Below, piece by piece: positions 1 through 6,054 of a stretch of 7,896 bases of DNA (the first letter of the stretch is position 1; the number at the start of each line of letters is the position of its first letter). Source of the DNA: Mariprofundus sp. (GTDB taxonomy: Bacteria > Pseudomonadota > Zetaproteobacteria > Mariprofundales > Mariprofundaceae); the NCBI GenBank assembly GCA_021772845.1, contig JAJFLF010000166.1, positions 1-7,896 of the forward strand. The letters run 5' to 3'. The notes beneath the pieces were generated by a model. It was not told the DNA's origin and ran no database searches. It was given only the letters and a program-made list of their open reading frames with translations. A program made the translations under genes and the position numbers.

Positions 1-97
1 GGTTGATATAAACACCGGGTTCAACGGCGGAAAGAAAGATCGATGCAACGATCAGTCCCAGTCCTGCCATGATGCCTGCAATAGTAGATAGATCCAT
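1..97 (-). CDS. motA: Flagellar motor stator protein MotA/PomA (N-terminal part, cut by window edge)
   Basis: Only the first 32 codons are present; the rest lies beyond the left edge. The peptide begins MDLSTIAGIMAGLGLIVAS and continues to a proline-glycine-containing turn (EPGVYIN). This is the typical start of the proton- or sodium-driven stator subunit MotA/PomA: a short cytoplasmic Met-Asp-Leu, a glycine-rich first transmembrane helix, then a short loop with a PG motif. The full protein (usually about 250 residues, four membrane helices) forms the stator ring with MotB/PomB and turns ion flow into flagellar torque. The start codon is preceded by a purine-rich Shine-Dalgarno run (AGGGGGGA, about 4-5 bases upstream). 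A sigma-54-like promoter lies about 70 bases upstream. Whether it is the PomA (sodium) or MotA (proton) type, or an ExbB-like relative, cannot be decided from 32 residues, but the N-terminus matches MotA/PomA best. Confidence 0.82.
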   Translation of the reverse strand, partial: MDLSTIAGIMAGLGLIVASIFLSAVEPGVYIN

Positions 98-168
98 CCT
101 GATCCCCCCTGGACATGAGTTATGCACATAGTTGCATGTAGTAATGCTTAATGATTTAAATTAAATTA

Positions 169-184
169 GCAATAATGCGGCCAA
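169..184 (-). promoter_or_regulatory. Putative sigma-54 (RpoN) promoter for the stator gene
   Basis: Read on the minus strand the site is TTGGCCGCATTATTGC, followed by T. The -24 GG and -12 GC dinucleotides are separated by exactly 10 bases, as in the consensus TTGGCACG-N4-TTGCW. The TTGGC and TTGC blocks match fully; three central bases of the -24 box differ. The predicted start of transcription is near 157, giving a leader of about 60 nt before the stator ATG at 97. Sigma-54 control with a FlrC/FleR-type activator is known for flagellar genes in several polar-flagellated proteobacteria. The call rests on the motif and spacing only. Confidence 0.5.
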
Positions 185-220
185 TATCAAGATGCTTGCA
201 AAAGGTTGGCAGGTAATTTG

Positions 221-249
221 CTGACATCAACCACGCTATTGGTAATAAT
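221..249 (+). promoter_or_regulatory. Putative sigma-70 promoter for the cyclase homologue
   Basis: CTGACA at 221-226 matches the -35 consensus at five of six positions. AATAAT at 244-249 matches the -10 consensus at five of six, and the spacer is 17 bp. Transcription would start near 256, leaving about 38 nt of leader before the ATG at 294. A start there would exclude the upstream in-frame TTG at 252 from the message, which agrees with the ribosome binding site at 281-287. Confidence 0.45.
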
Positions 250-280
250 GGTTGTTTGGAACGTCGATAGCTGTGAGAAG

Positions 281-287
281 AGAGGGG
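281..287 (+). promoter_or_regulatory. Ribosome binding site that fixes the cyclase start
   Basis: AGAGGGG lies six bases before the ATG at 294. The longer reading frame from TTG at 252 has no comparable site and would add 14 residues with several charges ahead of the membrane helix. The ATG at 294 is therefore preferred. Confidence 0.7.
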
Positions 288-293
288 ATTTGT

Positions 294-1709
294 ATGTCGC
301 TGCGTATGCTCTGGAGTTTGCTGACGATTTTTTTGGTTGCGATAGTTGCTGTTGTTATGATGGTCAGCATTGCTCATATTGAAAAAAAAGCATGGGATGA
401 GAGTGAGGATCAACAGGCCAGGTTATTAATATCGCTTCTATCCGATGAATTGAAGATGCCGATGGTGGCGGTATCAAAGTCTGAAGTGGATAGTCTGATT
501 AAGATGTTTATGCAGCAAGCTTCAGGAGCATCAGTTTTCCTGCGCTGGGCCAATGGTGAAACAGAGAAATTTGGTGAAGGTGTAGTGCCCGGTGAAGTTG
601 AAGCACTGTCCAACATCTCTGGTGAAGCACTACAAGTTCAGGGGCTGGATAAATGGTATGCCATCGGTGTGAAATACAACGCTACCCAGCTTGGTACCAT
701 TGCTGTCTTTTTTCCGGGTAAATCATGGCGGGAAAATGACCTGCAGATCAAATTGAATTTAACGATTACTGCAGCAATTATTGCATTGTTTGCTTCATTG
801 TTGGTGTACGGTATGAGTGGTCGCATGGTCAATCAGTTGAGACTATTGGCTATGGCCTCCAAACGGGTTGCAAGTGGTGATTTTTCTGTGCAAATACCGA
901 TCCAATCGTCCAATGAGTTTGGTAAATCATTTCATCAGTTTAATAAAATGGTATCCAAGCTGGAACGTCGCGAGAAAGTGTTTGATCTGTATGGTCGCTA
1001 TCAGCGCCCTGGCCTGGTATCCGATGAATATGACAGGAATACACGTCTTGATGATCATGCGGCGCGGGATGTCACTGTTTTGGCGCTTGAGATGATTAAT
1101 TTTGATGACTACATCAAGCAGTGCAACCATCAAGAGCTAATGTCTGATATGAATCGTGTTTTTGCGCTGTTTCAACAGATAGTGCAAGAATTTGGTGGTC
1201 ATGTTGATCAAATAGGGGGAGACCGTCTGATTGCGGTATTTAATCATCCGTTTGATTTGAAATCGCATGAGAATCAAGCAGCCAAAGCTGCTCTGGCACT
1301 GATTGAAGCGAATAAAAAAATGAATCAGGATATTCCAGATACAAAACAGATGCTGTTCTCAGTGGGTTTGGCTATTGGGGAAGTGATTGTAGGTCACTTG
1401 GGTCTTGGACGCAGAAAAGAGTTTACCATTGTGGGTGCGCCAGTGGCGCTGGCAGAGCAGTTGGCTCGTGTTGGAGATGGTTCCTCTAAAGTCCAGTCCG
1501 TGACCGCGCAGTATGGAACAATGCTATCACTGGGTCATGGTTTTAAACAAAAAGATCTTGGTCAGAAAACATTGGGTGATGGTTCGGCTCTACGCTGTAT
1601 TCATATCCTTCCCGGTGAAGCGTATGTGAGCCAGGAAGTGGATGATGTGGTGAACAAAGCATTTAAACGCTCTGAACCGGAAGAACTCTATGGAGATGAA
1701 GGCTGGTGA
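294..1709 (+). CDS. Membrane-bound HAMP/class III adenylate-guanylate cyclase homologue, probably catalytically degenerate
   Basis: The 471-residue product has a first membrane helix at about residues 6-27, an extracytoplasmic sensor region of about 125 residues, a second helix at about 155-175, a HAMP linker at about 176-228, a short linker with a FDLYGRY motif, and a class III nucleotide cyclase domain at about 258-440. The cyclase fold is recognisable from VTVLALEMINF (260-270), GGDRLIAVF (308-316) and GLAIGEVIVGHLG (358-370). Only one key active-site position looks intact: D310, the second metal ligand. Against the family pattern the first metal Asp is E266, the base-selecting Lys is Q306, the base-selecting Asp is A382, and the transition-state Asn and Arg are A385 and Q389. 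The protein would sense an external signal at the inner membrane; with these changes it may bind a nucleotide or partner rather than make cAMP or cGMP. The ligand is unknown. It is divergent from the stator gene, has its own candidate promoter and ends at a strong terminator, so it is probably monocistronic. Confidence 0.85.
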   Translation: MSLRMLWSLLTIFLVAIVAVVMMVSIAHIEKKAWDESEDQQARLLISLLSDELKMPMVAVSKSEVDSLIKMFMQQASGASVFLRWANGETEKFGEGVVPGEVEALSNISGEALQVQGLDKWYAIGVKYNATQLGTIAVFFPGKSWRENDLQIKLNLTITAAIIALFASLLVYGMSGRMVNQLRLLAMASKRVASGDFSVQIPIQSSNEFGKSFHQFNKMVSKLERREKVFDLYGRYQRPGLVSDEYDRNTRLDDHAARDVTVLALEMINFDDYIKQCNHQELMSDMNRVFALFQQIVQEFGGHVDQIGGDRLIAVFNHPFDLKSHENQAAKAALALIEANKKMNQDIPDTKQMLFSVGLAIGEVIVGHLGLGRRKEFTIVGAPVALAEQLARVGDGSSKVQSVTAQYGTMLSLGHGFKQKDLGQKTLGDGSALRCIHILPGEAYVSQEVDDVVNKAFKRSEPEELYGDEGW

Positions 1710-1758
1710 CTTCTCTGTAAAACCGTAACTTCTAGATGCTGATTGTGATTAGCGACGC

Positions 1759-1792
1759 AAAAAAAAGCGCACCCTGAAGGTGCGCTTTTTTT
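1759..1792. terminator. Bidirectional rho-independent terminator
   Basis: An 8-bp perfect stem, AGCGCACC with GGTGCGCT, closes a five-base loop (CTGAA). It is flanked by eight A on the left and seven T on the right, so a U-tract follows the hairpin on either strand. It lies between the convergent cyclase homologue and nitronate monooxygenase genes and should stop transcription from both. Confidence 0.9.
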
Positions 1793-1820
1793 ATCTACTA
1801 CTTTATGATGATTGCTGGAA

Positions 1821-3221
1821 TCAGTCGCCCGTACAGATGCGGTCAATCAGCTGTTTGGTTGTTGGAATAAAACCATTGGCATAAAACGGATCGTCTGCAA
1901 AACGATAAGCGGCATGACCGGCAAACATCAAATTGTCGTCCGGGTTTTCACCATGACCAATTTGTTGCAACGTTTTCTGAATACAGAAGCTGCGCGGGTC
2001 TGCCTTGTGACCGGTAGTGCCTTGATCATTGGCCGCCCAGTTGCTGAATTTACACATCGAGAGGCAACCCATGCAGTCGAGTTGATCCTGACGGATCTCT
2101 TTGGCTTTATCCGGTGATACAAAGAGCAATGTGGAATCAGGTGTTTGCAACGCTTTATTGTAACCTTCCGCGATAAACTCATTGGCACGCTTCAGATCTG
2201 CTTTGGTGAGGAATACTTCTTTGTTACGAACACCAAATTTAAATAGTTCTGAATGATCACCAGCCGGGTGATCGACAAAAGCGGTTTCCCGATCCGAGCG
2301 TTCATAGAGCTCATGCAGGAATGTGTTATACACAGCGGATGAATAAAATCCGGTTGGCGAGAAACGATTCAGGCTGATGTCACCCTCTTTCAAGGTAAGC
2401 AGTCGTTTTTTCCACAGATCAGAGATTGGACTCTCCTGGGTGAGTAGTGGACGCGTGCCGAACTGGAATGTGATCGGTCCAATTTCAGGGTTGTTCAACC
2501 AGTTTGACCATTCACGTAAAAACCAGACGCCACCAGCCATGATGATAGGGGTGTTCTGTAAACCAAAATCATTCATGGTTTTGCGCAATGCTGCGACACG
2601 TGGGTATGGATCTTCCGGCACATTCGGGCTTTCTGAGTTGGACAGGCCATTGTGCCCACCGGCTAACCACGGATCTTCATAAACTACGCCGCCAAGCAGT
2701 TCCGGTAGTTTACGGTAAGAACGAAGCCAGAGTGCTCTAAAAGCACGTCCAGAGGAGATGATGGGGTAGTAGTGTACATTGTGTTTGGCTGCCAACGTTG
2801 CGAGCTTGAATGGCATGCCTGCACCACAAGTGATGCCATGAATCATACCCTTGGCACCTTCCATGACACCTTCGAGTACACGTTCGGCACCACCCATTTC
2901 CCACAATACGTTCATATGCAAGCGGCCTTCACCGCCAGAAACTTCATGCGCGATTTTAGCCTGCTTGATGCCGCCGTCGATACCTTGCTGAACAAGTTCT
3001 TCGAAACGTTCCTTGCGACTGCGGCCAGTATAAACGGTGCGGATAACGTCACCGTTTTCATCAGTGCGGTCGGCATTCACCGCTGAGAATGTACCAACGC
3101 CTCCTGCAGCGGCCCAGGCGCCGGAGCTTTGACCGGTAGAGACTGCGACACCTTTACCGCCTTCTATCAATGGTAAGACTTCTTTTCCTGAAATCATCAT
3201 GGGTTGAAGTTCAAATGACAT
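1821..3221 (-). CDS. Nitronate monooxygenase-family FMN protein with a C-terminal cysteine cluster
   Basis: The 466-residue protein fits the nitronate monooxygenase / 2-nitropropane dioxygenase TIM-barrel family, FMN enzymes that oxidise alkyl nitronates; some relatives are enoyl reductases. The visible markers are a glycine-rich N-terminal strand region (GGVGTFSAVNA, 40-50), AGGHNG (187-192) carrying the likely active-site His190, IIMAGGVW (226-233) for phosphate binding, and FGTRPLLTQES (254-264). Most family members have about 310-360 residues. This one has roughly 100 more at the C-terminus, including C383-x2-C386-x3-C390 and C413, a spacing that could hold an iron-sulfur cluster or zinc. 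The ATG at 3221 has a good Shine-Dalgarno site (TAAGGA at 3231-3236). The gene stands alone, convergent with the cyclase homologue and divergent from the methyltransferase, so context does not reveal the substrate. The family call is secure; the true reaction is not. Confidence 0.85.
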   Translation of the reverse strand: MSFELQPMMISGKEVLPLIEGGKGVAVSTGQSSGAWAAAGGVGTFSAVNADRTDENGDVIRTVYTGRSRKERFEELVQQGIDGGIKQAKIAHEVSGGEGRLHMNVLWEMGGAERVLEGVMEGAKGMIHGITCGAGMPFKLATLAAKHNVHYYPIISSGRAFRALWLRSYRKLPELLGGVVYEDPWLAGGHNGLSNSESPNVPEDPYPRVAALRKTMNDFGLQNTPIIMAGGVWFLREWSNWLNNPEIGPITFQFGTRPLLTQESPISDLWKKRLLTLKEGDISLNRFSPTGFYSSAVYNTFLHELYERSDRETAFVDHPAGDHSELFKFGVRNKEVFLTKADLKRANEFIAEGYNKALQTPDSTLLFVSPDKAKEIRQDQLDCMGCLSMCKFSNWAANDQGTTGHKADPRSFCIQKTLQQIGHGENPDDNLMFAGHAAYRFADDPFYANGFIPTTKQLIDRICTGD

Positions 3222-3344
3222 GGATGCAATTCCTTAGTCCTCTTAAGTGAAGAGAGGGTTGTATTGTCCTGATTGAGAAGCGGTGAATCTATCAAAAGCT
3301 TCTGCCAGTGGCAAAGCTGACGGTAGAGAGTGTAGTCTTCGCAG

Positions 3345-4448
3345 ATGAGAAATTTGAATTGTTACGCTGTAGTAGTACCGGGTCTTGAAGGTTTGGCCGC
3401 AGATGAATTGCATGAATTGTCTGCCCATGATGTGCAGATGGGGGATGGAGGCATTGCATTTACCACCACCATGGATGGGCTGTTTCGTATAAATTTACGC
3501 AGCCGCTGTATTACGCGTGTTATGGTTCGGCTGGCAAGCTCAAAGGCGCTGACCTTTCCTGAGCTTTATCATCAGGTAAGGAAAATTGGCTGGCAGAAGT
3601 ATCTTGCTGAAGATGTTTGTGTTGAAGCCAAGGCCAGTTGCCATCGCTCGAAACTGCTTCATTCTGGTCGTGCCGAGCAGGCTGTGCTCGATGGTATTGC
3701 TGCATCAGACAATGTTTTGATGCAACAGTCCGGAGAAATAGTGCAGCAAGTGATGCTGCGTATAGACGATAACAGATGTACGGTAAGTATCGATACATCC
3801 GGTGAGCGCCTGGATCGGCGTGGTTATCGTAAGTTCTCAGGCCTGGCACCGGTACGTGAAACGATCGCTGCAAGCGTGTTGCGTTGGATGCAGTGGACGC
3901 CTGAACAGCCTCTGTTAGCGCCCATGTGCGGTTCAGGTACGTTTGCGATTGAAGCAGCGCTAATCGCAGCCAAGAAGGCCCCTGGATTGAAACATGACTT
4001 TCCATTTGTTCGCTGGCCATCTTTGAAACAGAAGCGCTGGCAGCGGGCACTGGAGAAGGCTGAATCGATGAACTCGGATGTAAGACCACAAATTTTTGCA
4101 TCTGATCTGGCTGCAGGACTGCTGGATCAGGCGCGAGAAAATGCCAAGCTTGCGGGTGTGTTTGAATGCATTGACTTTGCAGAGTTGGATGCGCGCCAAT
4201 TGAGCATCCCTGAAGGCGTGAAGGAGACCGGTCTGATTGTATGCAATCCACCGTATGGTGATCGGGTGAAGGGTGATGTAACATCACTGTATCGCCAGAT
4301 TGGTAAACAATTTAAGCAGCAATTTCCGGGCTGGAAGATAGCTGTCATGGTGCCGGATAAGGATTGTGAAACAGCATTGGGTTTGGCTGTGAAAAAGCGT
4401 TTGAAAATTAAACACGGCGGTAAATGGATGAATGTGTTATCTGTATAG
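3345..4448 (+). CDS. THUMP-domain class I SAM-dependent RNA guanine-N2 methyltransferase (RlmL N-terminal/YpsC type)
   Basis: The 367-residue product matches the N-terminal, 23S rRNA m2G2445-forming half of RlmL and the stand-alone YpsC-like proteins. The start (CYAVVVPGLEGLAADEL) is the usual opening of the family. A THUMP RNA-binding domain spans about residues 44-152 and is followed by DRRGYRKF (157-164). The methyltransferase domain has motif I as P193-MCGSGTF and the acceptor-amino catalytic motif NPPYGDR at 301-307, typical of enzymes that methylate exocyclic guanine amines. E. coli RlmL is a fusion with the RlmK m7G2069 domain; here only the first half exists and the frame ends normally at TAG. 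The start at 3345 is the only option because a stop codon lies in frame just upstream; its Shine-Dalgarno site is weak (GAGAG, about 14 bases away). A terminator follows directly, so the gene is probably monocistronic. Confidence 0.9.
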   Translation: MRNLNCYAVVVPGLEGLAADELHELSAHDVQMGDGGIAFTTTMDGLFRINLRSRCITRVMVRLASSKALTFPELYHQVRKIGWQKYLAEDVCVEAKASCHRSKLLHSGRAEQAVLDGIAASDNVLMQQSGEIVQQVMLRIDDNRCTVSIDTSGERLDRRGYRKFSGLAPVRETIAASVLRWMQWTPEQPLLAPMCGSGTFAIEAALIAAKKAPGLKHDFPFVRWPSLKQKRWQRALEKAESMNSDVRPQIFASDLAAGLLDQARENAKLAGVFECIDFAELDARQLSIPEGVKETGLIVCNPPYGDRVKGDVTSLYRQIGKQFKQQFPGWKIAVMVPDKDCETALGLAVKKRLKIKHGGKWMNVLSV

Positions 4449-4478
4449 AGTGCATATTTGATTAAGAGTGTTCTTTCT

Positions 4479-4511
4479 GGCCCCGCTTGTCGGGGCCTTT
4501 TTTATTTTTTT
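4479..4511 (+). terminator. Rho-independent terminator of the methyltransferase gene
   Basis: GGCCCCG and CGGGGCC form a perfect 7-bp GC stem around a CTTGT loop (4479-4497). A run of six T, one A and seven T follows. The T-tract overlaps the last codons and stop of convergent ilvA. On the minus strand the hairpin is not followed by T residues, so it is a good terminator only for the plus-strand gene. Confidence 0.9.
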
Positions 4512-6016
4512 AGAAACAACGCATATGCCGGATTGTTCGTTTCATTGACATGAGGGTATGCCAGCGCTTCAAGGTAGGCTTCAAATTCTGCACGTTCTTC
4601 AGGTGGAACCTCAATGCCAGCCAGTACACGCCCGAATGCGGCGGCATGGTTGCGGTAATGAAACAGAGAAATATTCCAGCGGGCTGCTGCGCGGCCAAGG
4701 AATTCCAGCAGAGCCCCCGGGCGCTCCGGAAATTCAAAGCGATATAGTACCTCGTTTTCTACCAGATCAGTGCTGCCGCCAACCATGTGTCTGATATGCA
4801 GTTTGGCCAATTCGTTGTCATACAGGTTCAGTGTTGGCAGCCCTGCATCTTTCATTGCTGTTTCCAGAGCTAAAGCTTCATCATCATCAGCGATGCTGAT
4901 GCCGGCAAATACGTGTGCCTCGCAGCGCGAAGACATGCGATAATTGAATTCGGTGATGTTGCGATCACCAATGATGCTGCAAAAATCAAGAAATGAACCC
5001 GGCCGTTCAGGAATTGTAACGGCAAACAGGGCTTCTCTGCCTTCACCCATTTCGGTGCGCTCGGCAACATGACGCATGCGATCGAAATTCATGTTTGCGC
5101 CGCTGTTGATGGCTGCAAGTAGCTGACCGCGGGCACCGGTCTGTTTTACATATTTTTTTAGTGCCGCCACGCCAAGTGCTCCGGCAGGCTCAACAATGGT
5201 GCGGTTATCTTCGTAGATATCTTTGATGGCAGCACAGATTTCATCTGTATCCACCAATATGATTTCATCAACATATTGCTGAACCATCTTAAAGGTGTGT
5301 TCGCCCACTTTTTTGACGGCTACGCCATCTGCAAAAATGCCTACCTGATCAAGCGTTATACGTTTTCCTGCTTTGATAGAATCATGCATAGCTGCTGAAT
5401 CAACCGGTTCAACCCCGATGATTTTTGTGTTCGGTGAATTGGCTTTGAGATAAACCGCCATACCGGCAATCAGGCCGCCACCGCCGATTGGCACGAATAC
5501 TGCGTCCAGATCCCCCGGATACTGTCGCATCATCTCTTCGGCAATAGTGCCCTGACCAGCAATGACCATAGGGTCATCATAGGGGTGTACAAATACCATG
5601 CCGTTCTGTTTACATAGTTCCAGAGCATGTGCGCTGGCATCAGAATAGCTGTCGCCAAACAGTACAACATTACCACCAAGTCGGTTTACGGCTTTGACTT
5701 TGATCTCTGGCGTGGTGTTTGGCATAACAATGGTGGCATCAATACCAAGCTTATGGGCTGAGAGGGCGACACCCTGAGCATGGTTGCCGGCAGAGGCACA
5801 GATAACTCCACGGGCGCGTTCATCATCGCTTAACTGAGCTATTTTGTTGTAGGCTCCGCGCAGTTTAAAAGAGAAGACAGGTTGCAGGTCTTCACGTTTA
5901 AACAGCACCTCATTATGCAGGCGACCAGAAAGTTTCGGTGCCAGTTCTAACGGTGTTTCAACGGCTACGTCATAGACGCGTGCTTGTTCGATAGCCTCAA
6001 GGTATAAATCGCTCAT
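4502..6016 (-). CDS. ilvA: Threonine ammonia-lyase (threonine deaminase), biosynthetic, two ACT-like domains
   Basis: The 504-residue enzyme converts L-threonine to 2-oxobutanoate and ammonia, the first committed step of isoleucine synthesis, using pyridoxal phosphate in the cytoplasm. The PLP lysine is K51 in SFKLRGAY. SAGNHAQG (75-82) and the tetraglycine loop GGGG (178-181) hold substrate and phosphate, and NSGAN (304-308) supplies the residue facing the pyridine nitrogen. Two ACT-like regulatory domains follow at about 329-403 and 423-500, each opening with a PERPG motif. Length and layout match the E. coli biosynthetic enzyme, which is inhibited by isoleucine and restored by valine, rather than the shorter catabolic TdcB. 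The ATG at 6016 puts YLEAIEQARVYD at the usual distance from the N-terminus, although no strong Shine-Dalgarno site is visible. Only 38 bp separate it from divergent pabC, so its promoter must reach into pabC. No leader peptide or attenuator fits in this gap, and no other ilv gene is in the window. Confidence 0.95.
   Translation of the reverse strand: MSDLYLEAIEQARVYDVAVETPLELAPKLSGRLHNEVLFKREDLQPVFSFKLRGAYNKIAQLSDDERARGVICASAGNHAQGVALSAHKLGIDATIVMPNTTPEIKVKAVNRLGGNVVLFGDSYSDASAHALELCKQNGMVFVHPYDDPMVIAGQGTIAEEMMRQYPGDLDAVFVPIGGGGLIAGMAVYLKANSPNTKIIGVEPVDSAAMHDSIKAGKRITLDQVGIFADGVAVKKVGEHTFKMVQQYVDEIILVDTDEICAAIKDIYEDNRTIVEPAGALGVAALKKYVKQTGARGQLLAAINSGANMNFDRMRHVAERTEMGEGREALFAVTIPERPGSFLDFCSIIGDRNITEFNYRMSSRCEAHVFAGISIADDDEALALETAMKDAGLPTLNLYDNELAKLHIRHMVGGSTDLVENEVLYRFEFPERPGALLEFLGRAAARWNISLFHYRNHAAAFGRVLAGIEVPPEERAEFEAYLEALAYPHVNETNNPAYALFLKK
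6003..6008 (+). promoter_or_regulatory. Possible -10 element for the pabC-mltG operon
   Basis: TATAAA (followed by T) matches the -10 consensus at five of six positions and would start transcription near 6015, about 40 nt before the pabC start. No convincing -35 box is seen at 16-18 bp. The site lies inside the first codons of divergent ilvA. This is a weak call. Confidence 0.25.
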
Positions 6017-6042
6017 GGGCGGCTTGCTACCACGAATGAAGA

Positions 6043-6047
6043 AAGGA
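6043..6047 (+). promoter_or_regulatory. Ribosome binding site supporting a TTG start for pabC
   Basis: AAGGA sits seven bases before the TTG at 6055. The next in-frame ATG, at 6079, has no such site and would leave only one residue before the conserved RGLAY segment. Confidence 0.65.
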
Positions 6048-6054
6048 TTCGATA

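Noticed and set aside
122..137. Inverted repeat ATGCA-N6-TGCAT in the stator leader
   Set aside because: A five-base AT-rich stem is too weak to call a riboregulator or operator without conservation data.
252..293. Longer cyclase reading frame starting at TTG 252
   Set aside because: There is no Shine-Dalgarno site before the TTG. A clear site (AGAGGGG) precedes the ATG at 294, and the likely promoter would start transcription after the TTG.
1812..3086. Several plus-strand open frames of about 100 codons inside the nitronate monooxygenase gene
   Set aside because: All are antisense to a gene with intact family motifs and show no motif of their own; they are shadows.
3222..3344. Divergent gap between the nitronate monooxygenase and methyltransferase genes, examined for promoters
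   Set aside because: Partial boxes such as TTGAGA at 3274-3279 and TTGATA on the minus strand have no partner at proper spacing. A small CTCTT/AAGAG hairpin at 3240-3254 is too short to interpret.
3520..4287. 255-codon open frame on the minus strand inside the methyltransferase gene
   Set aside because: It lies wholly antisense to a well-conserved gene. Its product shows no family motif and a composition typical of a mirror frame.
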